Positions 44,288 through 54,994 of a stretch of DNA of 64,000 nucleotides are shown piece after piece (position 1 is the stretch's first letter; every line of letters starts with the position of its first letter). Below the pieces are notes generated by a model. It saw nothing but the letters and a program-made list of their open reading frames with translations. It was not told the origin of the DNA and ran no database searches. A program made the position numbers and the translations under genes. This DNA comes from JABDII01 sp963815325 (GTDB taxonomy: Bacteria; Gemmatimonadota; Gemmatimonadetes; Gemmatimonadales; GWC2-71-9): contig CAWFGG010000008.1 of the NCBI GenBank assembly GCA_963815325.1, positions 157,429 to 221,428 of the forward strand, read 5' to 3'.

Positions 44288-44369
44288 GGTTTGCCGGGGA
44301 AACGGATCGAGGGGTAACGTACCTCCGACCGGTCAGAGAACAAAGCGTCCATTCGCGCCGAGCCAACCC

Positions 44370-45563
44370 ATGCCGCTGCAGGATTCTGCCGGTCCCACCT
44401 CTCGCTACGACGTAGCGGAACTGCGTGCCCAGGAGTTTCCGTGGACGGCGGAAACGACCTACCTGAACAACGCGAGTACCGGACCGTTGCCGGCGGGCAC
44501 CGTGCGCGTGCTGCACGAGTTCATTCGGCGCCGGACCAATCCCTCGCTCTTGCCGGATCCCGACCTTCAGGCGGTTCTCGCTGAGTCGCGGCAACTCCTC
44601 GCCCGACTGGTCAATGCGTCGGTGGAAGAGATCGCGCTCGCGCCAAACACGACATACGGGCTGAATCTGGCGGCCACCGGCCTGCCGCTCCACTCCGGTG
44701 ACGTAGTGCTGGTGAGCGACAAGGAGTTTCCGGCCAACGTCTATCCGTGGCTCCGTCTCGAGGAACGGGGGATCGGGTGCGAACTGGTCCCGACGACTCC
44801 CGAGGGCTGGCCCGACGCCGCGCGAATCAGGGAGCGCCTGGCCGACCCGAGGGTACGGGTGCTCGCGCTGTCACTGGTGCAGTTCGGGACGGGATACCTG
44901 GCGGACCTGGCCTATTGGTCCGCCGCGACCCGTGAGACCGGCACCTTCTTGGTGGTCGATGCGATCCAGGGACTCGGCCACATCCCAGTCGACCTGGCCC
45001 GGACGGAGGTGGACATTCTGAGCGCGGGAGGGCAGAAGTGGTTGCTTTCGCCGTGGGGATCGGGGTTCGTCTACGTGCGGAAGGGACTCCGGGACGTCGT
45101 GCGGCCGCCGGCTACCGGGTGGATGGCCTACGAAGGGAGTCAGGACTTCACCCGTCTCACGTCATACGATGACCGTCTCTTGCCGGACGCCCGCCGCTTC
45201 GAGTTGGTCACGCTGCCGTTCCAGGACTTTGCCGGACTGAATGCCTCGGTGTCACTGCTCCTCTCATTGGGAATCGACACCATCCACCGGCACATCGACA
45301 GCGTGCTCGAGCCCGTGAGGCATTGGTGCGGAAGGCAGGGCGTTCCGCTCCGCTCGCCACTCGGAGCGCACGGCTCGGCCATTCTGTGCGTGGCTCCATC
45401 CGACCCGGTCGAAGCGCATCGCCTCCTCCGGGCGGAGGGCGTGGTATCGAGTCTCCGGGAAGGAAGCATTCGCCTGAGCCCGCATTGCTATAACACGGTG
45501 GATGAAATGGAGCGGGTTGTGGCCGTGCTGGAGCAGGTGGGGACGAAGGCGACCGCCGGCTAG
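44370..45563 (+). CDS. Class V (NifS/CsdA-fold) PLP-dependent aminotransferase
   Basis: The 397-residue product has TYLNNASTGPLPAG at the N-terminus, APNTTYGLNLAA and the PLP aspartate region LVVDAIQGLGHIPVDL. The PLP lysine lies in SAGGQKWLLSPWGSGFVYV. These are typical of the aminotransferase class V/cysteine desulfurase/isopenicillin-epimerase-like fold. I see no active-site cysteine loop of cysteine desulfurases, so a transaminase, kynureninase-like or epimerase-like reaction is more likely. I chose ATG 44370; the frame is open upstream without homology. Its TAG stop lies in a CTAG shared with tyrS. Confidence 0.82.
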   Translation: MPLQDSAGPTSRYDVAELRAQEFPWTAETTYLNNASTGPLPAGTVRVLHEFIRRRTNPSLLPDPDLQAVLAESRQLLARLVNASVEEIALAPNTTYGLNLAATGLPLHSGDVVLVSDKEFPANVYPWLRLEERGIGCELVPTTPEGWPDAARIRERLADPRVRVLALSLVQFGTGYLADLAYWSAATRETGTFLVVDAIQGLGHIPVDLARTEVDILSAGGQKWLLSPWGSGFVYVRKGLRDVVRPPATGWMAYEGSQDFTRLTSYDDRLLPDARRFELVTLPFQDFAGLNASVSLLLSLGIDTIHRHIDSVLEPVRHWCGRQGVPLRSPLGAHGSAILCVAPSDPVEAHRLLRAEGVVSSLREGSIRLSPHCYNTVDEMERVVAVLEQVGTKATAG

Positions 45564-46825
45564 TCTTCGACGATCAGGAGGGCGTGGGTCTTCCGGCCCT
45601 TCTGGAGCAGAATGTAGCGGCCGGCCAGGACGCTGGCCTGGCCGAGCACGTCGTCGTCCTTCGCGATCTTGTCGCCATTCACCGAAAATCCGCCGCCCCG
45701 GATGCCACGGCGGGCGTCGGCCTTGGAGCTGGCCAGCCCGACGGTGGTGAGGGCCTCGACCACGCCCAATCCCTGCTGCATGGTACTGGCCGGCACACGC
45801 GCGACCGCGAGCTCACCGGCCAGCGCTTCGAATGCTGCGGGGCCCGCTTCGCGGATCTCCGAATCCCCAAACAGAATCCTACTGGCTTGAACCACTGCCA
45901 CCGTGGTTTCCGGGCCGTGAATCCGGGTGGTGACATCCTCGGCCAGGGCGCGCTGGGCGATTCGCGCGGCGGGACGCTCGCGGTGCGTTGCGGTCAGGGC
46001 GTCGATCTCCTCGAGCGGCATGAAGGTGAACAATTTGAGGAGGCGTTCGACGTCCTGGTCGTCGGTGTTGAGCCAGAACTGGTAGAAGCGGTACGGGCTG
46101 GTGCGCTCAGCGTCGAGCCAGATGTTGCCCGCTTCGGACTTACCGAACTTGGCTCCGCTCGCCGTGGTGAGGAGCGGAAAGACCAAGCCGTGCACCTTGG
46201 CTTGTTCCTTCCGCGCCACGAGCTCGATTCCCGCGGTGATGTTTCCCCACTGATCGCTGCCGCCCATTTGAAGCTCGCACCCTCTGGTGCGATGGAGGTG
46301 CCAGTAATCGTATGCCTGCACCAGCATGTAGGCGAACTCGGTGAACGAAAGGCCGAGTTCCATCCGGCCTTTGACCGATTCCTTTTGCAGCATGTAGTTG
46401 AGCGTGAAGTGCTTGCCGGTGTCACGCAAGAAGTCGAGCAGTCGGATGTCTTCGAGCCACTCGGAGTTGTCGCAGATGTCGATCTGCGCCTCCGATCCGC
46501 TCATGAACCGGGCGAGCTGGTCGCGCATGCGGGCGCAGTTCTCGGCTATCGCCTCGGGCGGGAGCAGGGGACGCTCCGCTCGTTTGCCCGATGGGTCGCC
46601 CACCATGCCGGTGCCGCCGCCCAGAACGGCCATCGCCGTGCCGCCGGCCCGATCGAGCCATGCCAGGCCCATCATGGGAATCAGATTCCCGACGTGGAGC
46701 GACTCGGCGGTGGGGTCGAATCCCACGTAGCCGGTGATGGGGCCGGTCCGCAGACGTTCCTCGAGGCCGGGCGTGGCATCGTGCAATAATCCGCGGCGCG
46801 CGAGTTCTGTCGCAAGGTCGGCCAT
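45560..46825 (-). CDS. tyrS: Tyrosyl-tRNA synthetase
   Basis: TyrS charges tRNA-Tyr. The 421-residue class I enzyme has GFDPTAESLHVGNL (HIGH-like), LGGGTGMVGDPSGK, QMGGSDQWGNI and the KMSKS-like KFGKSEAG. An S4 domain at the C-terminus (SSKADARRGIRGGGFSVNG) binds the tRNA. I start it at ATG 46825; the frame extends to 46927 without homology. No T-box leader is visible upstream. Confidence 0.96.
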   Translation of the reverse strand: MADLATELARRGLLHDATPGLEERLRTGPITGYVGFDPTAESLHVGNLIPMMGLAWLDRAGGTAMAVLGGGTGMVGDPSGKRAERPLLPPEAIAENCARMRDQLARFMSGSEAQIDICDNSEWLEDIRLLDFLRDTGKHFTLNYMLQKESVKGRMELGLSFTEFAYMLVQAYDYWHLHRTRGCELQMGGSDQWGNITAGIELVARKEQAKVHGLVFPLLTTASGAKFGKSEAGNIWLDAERTSPYRFYQFWLNTDDQDVERLLKLFTFMPLEEIDALTATHRERPAARIAQRALAEDVTTRIHGPETTVAVVQASRILFGDSEIREAGPAAFEALAGELAVARVPASTMQQGLGVVEALTTVGLASSKADARRGIRGGGFSVNGDKIAKDDDVLGQASVLAGRYILLQKGRKTHALLIVED

Positions 46826-46944
46826 GAGGGCCAATCGTAGTCCGACGGCCTGAGCCGAGCAAGCCGAGGAGCAGGCCGGTGCCCGGTCCCGGGGGGCGTG
46901 GCCCCTGTTGGCTGGTGCCTTTCCCATGGCTAGGTTTGTCCCTT

Positions 46945-49101
46945 ATGCCCCCGCAATTCCCCGCAGCGGTGCGACGCTGGATGCCCCGCGGCCTGCTCGC
47001 CAGAGTCGTCCTGATCACGGTATTTGCCGTGGTTGCTTTCGGCGCGGCTTTCGCATTCGGTGCGTGGAGCCGGGCCTGCGCCGGGAGCCGCTGCCCGTCG
47101 ATCGAAGGACTCGGGGAATACGACCCCGATCAGGCGTCCAAGGTGTACGCCGCCGATGGCCGGCTGATCACGGATTTCGGCCTGGAACGGCGGACGGTCC
47201 TTCCCCTGCGGGAAATATCCCCTGCCATTGTCGCCGCCTTTCTGGCCATCGAGGATCGGCGTTTCTACCGCCACCACGGCATCGACTGGATCCGGTTCTT
47301 CGGTGCGGTCAAGAGCAACATCCTGGCGATGGAGGTGACCTCGGGGTTCTCGACCATCACGATGCAGCTGGCGCGCAACCTGTTTCCCGAAGACATCAGT
47401 GGGCGGGACCGGACGATTGCGCGCAAGATTCGTGAGGCGCGGGTCGCGCGGCAGATCGAAAAGCGGTACTCGAAGGACAAGATTCTCGAGCTCTACCTCA
47501 ACCAGATCGATCTCGGCAACCGGGCGTTTGGTGTTGAGGCGGCGGCCCAGCGGTACTTCGGCAAATCGGCCCGTAACGTCAACGTGGCGGAGGCCGCCAT
47601 CTTGGCCGCGATTCCGAAGGCACCCTCGACCTACAATCCGCGGCGCAATCCGCGCCGCGCGATCCAACGGCGCAACCTGGTGATCAACTCGATTCGCCAG
47701 GAAGGGCTGCTGACGGCGGAGCAGGCCGAACGGTGGAAGTCGTTCCCGCTCCAGCTGTCATCGCGCTCTGACTTCAGCGGGGTGGCGGAGTATTTCGTGG
47801 AGTACATCCGGCAGCAACTCGATGCCCGGTTCGGGCACGATCTCTATCGCGAGGGGCTCCGGATCTATACCACGCTCGATCTCGATCTTCAGGAGACGGC
47901 CGAGCGGGCGTTGGAGAATCAACTCAGCGCGATCGAGGACGGAGAATACGGCCAATTCCCACATACGACCTACGCCACATATCTGGAATCGAAGGCCGAC
48001 AGGGACGGGGCCGCCACGGAGCCGTCGCCCTACCTGCAGGGATTGGTGCTGACGCTCGATGCCAAGACCGGATATATCCGCGCGATGGTTGGAGGCCGTG
48101 ACTTCGAGGACAGCAAGTTCAATCGGGTCACGCAAGCGATGCGGCAGCCCGGGTCGACATTCAAACCGTTCGTCTACTCGGCGGCCCTCCGGGCCGGCAT
48201 ACCGCTCTCCTTTATTCTGGTCGATGAGCCGATCAGCGTGCCGATGCGGCAGGGCGAGCCCGACTGGGAACCGCAGAACTTCAACCTCCGGTTCGACGGC
48301 CCGATGACGCTCCGGGAGGGACTGTACCGGTCGGTCAACATCATCGCGATTCGGCTGGGGATGGAGGAAGTGGGAGAACAGGCCGTGGTGAGCGAGGCGG
48401 TTCGCTACGGCATCACGACCCGAATCCCTGCGTATCCCTCGATCTTCATCGGGTCTGCCGAAGTCCTCCCAATCCAAATGATCTCGGCGTATACGTCGTT
48501 TGCCAACCTCGGGGTCCGGACCATCCCGATCGGCATCCTCCGGGTGGAGGATCGTGACGGGAAGATCCTCTGGGAGCCCGCGATTCATCGTGAACGCGTC
48601 GCCGACCCCGCGCTGGCCTGGCTCATGACCGACGTGTTGCGGGATGTGGTTCGGCGTGGGACGGCCTACAGCGCCGTCACCGCCCAGGGGTTCACCATCC
48701 CGACCGGCGGCAAGACCGGCACGACCAACGAATACAACGACGTATGGTTCATCGGATTCACTCCCGATCTGGTGACCGGAGTGTGGATGGGGTTCGATCA
48801 ACCCCAACGGATCATGAACAACGCACAGGGTGGCCGTCTCGCCGCGCCGGCCTGGACCGCCATGATGAAGGAGATCTACGAGCGGCGGCCCGCCCCACCG
48901 GCATGGAGCCGGCCGGCCGGAGTCACCTTCCAAGAGATCGACCGGACCACCGGCTACCTCGCCACACCGTTCTGCCCGACCGACAGCCGGGTCATCGAGT
49001 CCTTCCTGCCGGGCACCGAGCCGACCGAACCTTGTCCGGTCCACCTGCCATTCCGCATCACGGGTGCAGGCTCGCAGCCGCAAGCGCCAACCAGTCCCTG
49101 A
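46945..49101 (+). CDS. Class A penicillin-binding protein (PBP1A family)
   Basis: The 718-residue product has one N-terminal transmembrane helix (VVLITVFAVVAFGAAFAFGAW). A glycosyltransferase domain (GT51) follows, with AIEDRRFYRHHGID and STITMQLARNLFPED. The transpeptidase domain has SxxK in QPGSTFKPF, SVN in YRSVNIIAI and KTG in GGKTGTTNEYNDVWFIG. It polymerises and cross-links peptidoglycan. It is divergent from tyrS, and the amidohydrolase starts one base after its stop. Confidence 0.95.
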   Translation: MPPQFPAAVRRWMPRGLLARVVLITVFAVVAFGAAFAFGAWSRACAGSRCPSIEGLGEYDPDQASKVYAADGRLITDFGLERRTVLPLREISPAIVAAFLAIEDRRFYRHHGIDWIRFFGAVKSNILAMEVTSGFSTITMQLARNLFPEDISGRDRTIARKIREARVARQIEKRYSKDKILELYLNQIDLGNRAFGVEAAAQRYFGKSARNVNVAEAAILAAIPKAPSTYNPRRNPRRAIQRRNLVINSIRQEGLLTAEQAERWKSFPLQLSSRSDFSGVAEYFVEYIRQQLDARFGHDLYREGLRIYTTLDLDLQETAERALENQLSAIEDGEYGQFPHTTYATYLESKADRDGAATEPSPYLQGLVLTLDAKTGYIRAMVGGRDFEDSKFNRVTQAMRQPGSTFKPFVYSAALRAGIPLSFILVDEPISVPMRQGEPDWEPQNFNLRFDGPMTLREGLYRSVNIIAIRLGMEEVGEQAVVSEAVRYGITTRIPAYPSIFIGSAEVLPIQMISAYTSFANLGVRTIPIGILRVEDRDGKILWEPAIHRERVADPALAWLMTDVLRDVVRRGTAYSAVTAQGFTIPTGGKTGTTNEYNDVWFIGFTPDLVTGVWMGFDQPQRIMNNAQGGRLAAPAWTAMMKEIYERRPAPPAWSRPAGVTFQEIDRTTGYLATPFCPTDSRVIESFLPGTEPTEPCPVHLPFRITGAGSQPQAPTSP

Positions 49102-49102
49102 C

Positions 49103-50359
49103 ATGCCCCCCCCGCTCCGGCTGAGCGCTCCGTGGCTCTATCCGGCCGGGGGGAGATCGGCCATCGAAAACGGCGCCCTGCTGATCGACGAGGCTGGGCG
49201 GCTCGCTGCCACGGGGCCGGATGCCACGGTTCCCACGCCTGCCGGGTGCAGGCGGGAGCACTTCGCTCGGGCCGTTATCATGCCCGGCCTGGTGAACACC
49301 CATACCCATCTCGAGCTCACCGGGTTCGAGGACCGTGTCCTCGACGAGGATTTCGCTTCGTGGATCCGACACCTCCGGGCACTCAAGGAAGAGCGCATGC
49401 CGGAGGAGTTCCTGGCTGCCGCGCGGCGTGGACTTGCCGACTGCTTCGCGGCCGGTGTGACCACGGTGGCGGACACCGGCGATTCGGGAGCCGTGATCCG
49501 TGCCATGGCGGAAGCCGGCGGCAGCGGCATCGCGTACCAGGAAGTGTTCGGTCCACACCCCGACCAATGCGAATCGAGCCTCATCGGCCTCCAGTCGCGT
49601 GTTGCCGAGTCACGCCGGTTCACGTCGCCGCGGGTTCGGCTTGGCGTGTCGCCGCACGCGCCGTACACGGTGAGCGAGCCTCTCGCGGCCGCGGTCATGA
49701 ATTGGGCTCGTGCGGAGCGGCTACCGGTGGCGGTTCACATCGCCGAGTCGCCGGCTGAGCGCGAGTTTCTGCTGCAGGCTACCGGTCCGTTCGCGGCGGC
49801 ATGGGAGAACCGGCAAATACCGTTGCCCGCGCGCCTCGGCGGCTCGCCGATCGCCTGGCTCGAGGCTTCCGGCGGTTTGACGCCTAACACGCTCTGCATT
49901 CACGCCGTGCAAGTCGATGCAGAAGACATCGCGGTGCTCGCGCGTGCCGATTGCGCCATTGCGCATTGCCCCGGCTCGAACCTCCGGCACCGGCATGGCG
50001 ACGCGCCACTCGCGGCGTTTCTCGAGGCCGGCCTCCGGGTGGGCGTCGGGACCGACTCGGTGGCAAGTGTCGGCCGGCTCGACCTCCTGGCTGAAACCAG
50101 GCGGGCGCGGACCCTCGCGGGCCTGAGCGCCGCCGCGGCTCTCGATTTGTGCACGGCGGGCGCGGCCCGTGCGCTGGGCCTGGATGGCGAAGTTGGACGT
50201 CTGGCGCCGGGCCTGTGGGGAGACGTGGCGGTCGTCGGGGTCGGGGTCGGTGCCGTGACGGACTCCGCCAATGTTGCCGATGCACTGCTCGAATCGTCAC
50301 CCGCAGATGTCGTGGCGACGTACGTCGGGGGGCGAAAGGTCCATTCCTTGGCGACCTGA
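49103..50359 (+). CDS. Metal-dependent amidohydrolase (aminohydrolase type)
   Basis: The 418-residue TIM-barrel enzyme has VNTHTHLELTGF (metal histidines), HIAESPAERE, IHAVQVD and VGVGTDSVASVGRLDLLAE with the metal aspartate. These match the ATZ/TRZ/SAH-deaminase/aminodeoxyfutalosine deaminase group of amidohydrolases. A role in futalosine-type menaquinone synthesis or in adenosine-nucleoside deamination is possible, but the substrate cannot be told from sequence. The ATG at 49103 is just after the PBP1A stop, so the genes are probably co-transcribed. Confidence 0.85.
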   Translation: MPPPLRLSAPWLYPAGGRSAIENGALLIDEAGRLAATGPDATVPTPAGCRREHFARAVIMPGLVNTHTHLELTGFEDRVLDEDFASWIRHLRALKEERMPEEFLAAARRGLADCFAAGVTTVADTGDSGAVIRAMAEAGGSGIAYQEVFGPHPDQCESSLIGLQSRVAESRRFTSPRVRLGVSPHAPYTVSEPLAAAVMNWARAERLPVAVHIAESPAEREFLLQATGPFAAAWENRQIPLPARLGGSPIAWLEASGGLTPNTLCIHAVQVDAEDIAVLARADCAIAHCPGSNLRHRHGDAPLAAFLEAGLRVGVGTDSVASVGRLDLLAETRRARTLAGLSAAAALDLCTAGAARALGLDGEVGRLAPGLWGDVAVVGVGVGAVTDSANVADALLESSPADVVATYVGGRKVHSLAT

Positions 50360-50439
50360 TTCACGGCGGGACGCCGCCGCTCGCTCTCTTGCCCTCAAAT
50401 CGAGCCAGCGTTACGATTTAGCTGAGTACGTGGTGGGTG

Positions 50440-50457
50440 GGAGTTCCTGCCAACTCC
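50440..50457. terminator. Weak stem-loop in the gap after the amidohydrolase gene
   Basis: GGAGTT and AACTCC form a perfect 6-bp stem around the loop CCTGCC, followed on the plus strand by TGGCTTTTG. It lies 80 bases past the amidohydrolase stop and 70 before the HNH gene. The stem is short and the T run brief; it may be a weak terminator. Confidence 0.3.
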
Positions 50458-50526
50458 TGGCTTTTGCCGACTCAATCGAGTGAGCGGCACCCAGTGACCT
50501 CCCTCCAAAGCGTTGGAGATGAATAG

Positions 50527-51075
50527 GTGCGCTGCCTAGCCTTGAATGCCTCGTTTGAACCGCTCACAATGGTTCCCGTACGACGTGCGCTTCGACTCGT
50601 CATCGACGGCAAGGCCGAGATTGTCGAGCCGGAGGGAGTGGACGTATTCCGCAGCGAGCGGATCACGCTGCCGCGTCCGGCCATCATCCGGCTCGTCAAG
50701 TTCATCCACGTGCCCCGCCGGTTTCGTCGCCAGGTGACCAACACCTTCCTGTTTGCGCGCGATGGCTATCGGTGTCAGTACTGTCATCGGGCGCCCTCGG
50801 AGCTCCGGACGCGCGAGTGTCTCACGCGGGATCATCTCGTGCCGATGTCTCGTGGCGGCGACAACCAGTGGACCAACGTGGTCACCGCCTGCAGCGCTTG
50901 CAACACGCGCAAGGGCAACCGGCTCCCGGAAGAGTGCGGCATGAGCCCGTTGGTTCCACCCACAGAGCCGCATTTTGTGCACCTCTCCTGGGCGGTGCGG
51001 CGTCTCACCGTGACCCAGTCGAAGTACATCAAGATGTTTTACGGTGAGGAAGCACTCCGGGCCATTGCGGGGTAG
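50527..51075 (+). CDS. HNH endonuclease
   Basis: The 182-residue product starts at a GTG with RCLALNASFEPLTMVPVRRAL, the standard beginning of a widespread HNH nuclease group. The HNH domain follows: CQYCHRAPSEL, TRDHLVPMSRGGDNQWTNVV and ACSACNTRKGNR, with four zinc cysteines and the DH/N/H catalytic residues. Such stand-alone HNH proteins are common in bacterial chromosomes; their natural role is not settled. Confidence 0.92.
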   Translation: MRCLALNASFEPLTMVPVRRALRLVIDGKAEIVEPEGVDVFRSERITLPRPAIIRLVKFIHVPRRFRRQVTNTFLFARDGYRCQYCHRAPSELRTRECLTRDHLVPMSRGGDNQWTNVVTACSACNTRKGNRLPEECGMSPLVPPTEPHFVHLSWAVRRLTVTQSKYIKMFYGEEALRAIAG

Positions 51076-51106
51076 GTAGGCCTCACACCCGGTTTCCTTC
51101 GTTCCC

Positions 51107-51805
51107 CTACTCGGGTCCTGCGAGCTCCGGCGACCTCGCCTCCAGTCGAAGGCGAGGCAGGCCGGCGAGGCGTAGCAGCAGACGTGTTACCCGGCGCCCG
51201 AGCACGCCCCCGGCATCGGCGCCGCCCGGCTGCCCCTCGTCGCCCTCTCCCTGGAGGAAGCGCTCCAGTTCTTGGATGTCCGAGTCCGATAGCGTGGAGA
51301 TCGCGAGGCTGCCGACGTAGTAGTGGGTTCCCGCTGTCGTCGGGCGCAGCGCGATTCGATACCTGGCACCGAGGGCCGTGGCCAGGGCTTCCCTCGTGGC
51401 GTAGCGCCGCTCCCGCATGCCGGACCCGGTGATCGTTCTCACTGAGAATTCAAGCAGCACTGGCTCCCAGCGCACCACCACGTCCCACTCCACGAGCCGC
51501 TGGAGTTGGTCGAACCACACGCTCTTCGATTTCCACAACTCGAGCCGGTAGCTGAGTCGGACGGGAAGTCCTTCCTGCAACGTGGCGATCCATCGGCCGT
51601 CCCCGAGGAGATCGACGGCGCGAACCATCGGGTCTCCGGCCTGGCCTCGGGCGAGATCACCGGTCAGTGAGATTTCGAGTCGTGGTTCGAGTGGTGGGCC
51701 GTTCTGGGCGCTCGCGACACGCACCGGTGCGAACAGGGCAAAGAGCAGCGCTACCCCCTGCGCCAAACGCGGCCTCGTCGCCACTCGTCTCACCGGTCGC
51801 TCCAC
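51107..51805 (-). CDS. DUF4390-like exported protein
   Basis: The 232-residue product has a cleavable signal peptide (ALLFALFAPVRVASAQ). A beta-rich domain with PVRLSYRLELWKSKSVWFD and LVEWDVVVRWEP follows, then a YATREALATALG block, and a low-complexity C-terminus. The pattern resembles DUF4390 proteins, which in other proteobacteria lie next to NtrY/NtrX-type systems and rsmB. Here the same NtrYX-like pair lies upstream on the same strand, which supports the assignment. Function unknown. It follows the outer-membrane protein by 18 bases. Confidence 0.65.
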   Translation of the reverse strand: MERPVRRVATRPRLAQGVALLFALFAPVRVASAQNGPPLEPRLEISLTGDLARGQAGDPMVRAVDLLGDGRWIATLQEGLPVRLSYRLELWKSKSVWFDQLQRLVEWDVVVRWEPVLLEFSVRTITGSGMRERRYATREALATALGARYRIALRPTTAGTHYYVGSLAISTLSDSDIQELERFLQGEGDEGQPGGADAGGVLGRRVTRLLLRLAGLPRLRLEARSPELAGPE

Positions 51806-51823
51806 ACCCCGTGGCCGGACGAC

Positions 51824-53551
51824 CTAGAACCGATGCTCGAGCCGGGCGGTCAGGCGAACGGGTTCGCCATCGGTGAGGGCCTTGGCCAGGTACACGCCCA
51901 GCCCGCCGAGATCCAGTCCAACGCCGACGTCGGCCTTCCAGAGATCCAGCGACGGCAGCCGATCGTTCGGGACGCGTCCCGGTCCGTCACCCGATAGCCA
52001 TGCCATCCCCATGTCGGTGAAGAACACCAGGTCCGCTTCATCGAGGCCAATCATTTCTTGCACCCCGAGATGGGCCCGCTCCAGGATTCGGCTCACGGCT
52101 CCGAGCCGGAGCCGGGTCCGAAACTCCCCTTGCACTATCGCCATGCGGTCGCAGAAGGCCGTGCGGCCCGGATTCGGCACCCCTGACGGTGTACAGGTCA
52201 GGTGGCGGAATTCGTATCCGGGAAGAAGCCCGGGGCCGCCGAGCGAGTAGCGTCGCTGGATCGGGAGCGGGTCGCCCCCGAGCCATCCCGATGCGAGCAG
52301 GCGAAGGCGCACCCGGCTCCCGGGGGAGAGGCGGAAGTAACGTCGCGCATCCAGCTGCAGCCGACTGAAGGCATAGGATCCATCGATCGGGATGGGGGAG
52401 CGGATGGAGGTCGGCAACGTGATCGGCGCGACGTCCTCGCTCTCTCCGTACTGGTACACAGCTTGCACCCACCAGCCGGACGCGCCCGAGTCGCGGCTGT
52501 GGCGCGTGTCCAGACTCAGCGTCACGTCGGCGGTCAGGAAGCGTCCATCGTCAATGAGCGGGTTGGCACGCCAGCGGTCGCTATTTCGGAACAGCGACCA
52601 GGGGTCGCTCTCGCGGACCGATCGCTCGGTGTCGCGTCGGAGCCCGACGTCGATTCGGAGTCCGCGAGTGGGCTGCAGGTATCCATACCCACCGAATCCC
52701 TGGGCCTCGAACAGGTCGCGGTAGTCCCGTTGCAGGAGAAACGCCGACCAGCCCGATTCCACGGCCGACAGCGGCTGCTCCTCGATCGCCCGCATCTCGC
52801 TTTGGGCGGTGACACCGACCCCGATGATGGGTAGGGCGGTCCGGCGCCACTCGAGGTTCGTCACGTAGCCGAAGTCGCGCCGCAGGTCGGATTCATCGGG
52901 CGCGGTCCGGAGGATGCCGCGCAGGTCCAACTCCACCCTGGCCCCAGGAGACGGACGCCATTCGAACAGGGGTCCGAACTGGATTGGCAACCCCTCCACT
53001 CGGTTGTAGGTGTGACCGGTGGTGAGCCGGAGGGTGGTCCTGAGGTCGCCCGATTGGAACGATGCGGACGCCTGGGGTATCGACCGTCCGCGGGCCCGGA
53101 TCGCGAGCAACCCGGACACGTCCCGCGTGACCGGGGCCGATTCGGCGAAGGAGCGCGCGGTGCCGGAGTGAACGCCGTCCGGCCGGACCAGGAGCAGGCC
53201 TCCGACGATGAGCGCATCGCCATGCACCGCGCCGCCAGGTTCGACGATGAGATCGCCGTTCAGGACGGTCACGGGTCCGTCGATCGTGCCATGGACCCGC
53301 ATGGTGCCGCGGAAGAGGCCGAACCGGCCACTGAGGGCCGTGCCGTGCGGCACGACGACATCACCGGCAAAACGGATGGTGGCCGTGTCGTTGTAGGCCG
53401 CGACGGCCTCTTCGAGGACGGCCTGGGGTGGGCCGGACTGCCGTCCAGGCTCGCCGAACGGCACCGTCGGGTCGATGACGATGACACTGTCTTGGGCGGC
53501 CAGCGCGGCTGGTGCCAGGAGGATGGCGAGCGAGAGCATCAAGGGCTTCAT
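51824..53551 (-). CDS. Outer-membrane beta-barrel protein with bactofilin-like N-terminal domain
   Basis: The 575-residue product begins MKPLMLSLAILLAPAALAAQ, a signal peptide. Residues about 60-125 form short repeating strands rich in G/V/D (GLFRGTMRVHGTIDGPV, TVLNGDLIVEPGGAVHGD), like a right-handed beta-helix of the polymer-forming bactofilin type. From about 165 to the end there is an Omp85/surface-antigen-like barrel with amphipathic strands, LGGPGLLPGYEF as a loop-6-like motif, and a terminal phenylalanine (LEHRF). No POTRA is visible. I chose the ATG at 53551; one at 53593 adds residues in front of the signal peptide. It lies 71 bases after the NtrX-like regulator. Confidence 0.78.
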   Translation of the reverse strand: MKPLMLSLAILLAPAALAAQDSVIVIDPTVPFGEPGRQSGPPQAVLEEAVAAYNDTATIRFAGDVVVPHGTALSGRFGLFRGTMRVHGTIDGPVTVLNGDLIVEPGGAVHGDALIVGGLLLVRPDGVHSGTARSFAESAPVTRDVSGLLAIRARGRSIPQASASFQSGDLRTTLRLTTGHTYNRVEGLPIQFGPLFEWRPSPGARVELDLRGILRTAPDESDLRRDFGYVTNLEWRRTALPIIGVGVTAQSEMRAIEEQPLSAVESGWSAFLLQRDYRDLFEAQGFGGYGYLQPTRGLRIDVGLRRDTERSVRESDPWSLFRNSDRWRANPLIDDGRFLTADVTLSLDTRHSRDSGASGWWVQAVYQYGESEDVAPITLPTSIRSPIPIDGSYAFSRLQLDARRYFRLSPGSRVRLRLLASGWLGGDPLPIQRRYSLGGPGLLPGYEFRHLTCTPSGVPNPGRTAFCDRMAIVQGEFRTRLRLGAVSRILERAHLGVQEMIGLDEADLVFFTDMGMAWLSGDGPGRVPNDRLPSLDLWKADVGVGLDLGGLGVYLAKALTDGEPVRLTARLEHRF

Positions 53552-53622
53552 CCCCGACTCCCATGCAGGCTGTGGGTTACGTGATGCGGGCACTGGGTGG
53601 TGCTCCGCTCGTGCTCGGGTGG

Positions 53623-54984
<1,362 letters not shown>

Positions 54985-54994
54985 AAGCGAAGTG

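Noticed and set aside
47758..49104. 448-codon minus-strand open frame over PBP1A
   Set aside because: Antisense shadow of a well-supported gene, typical of high-GC sequence.
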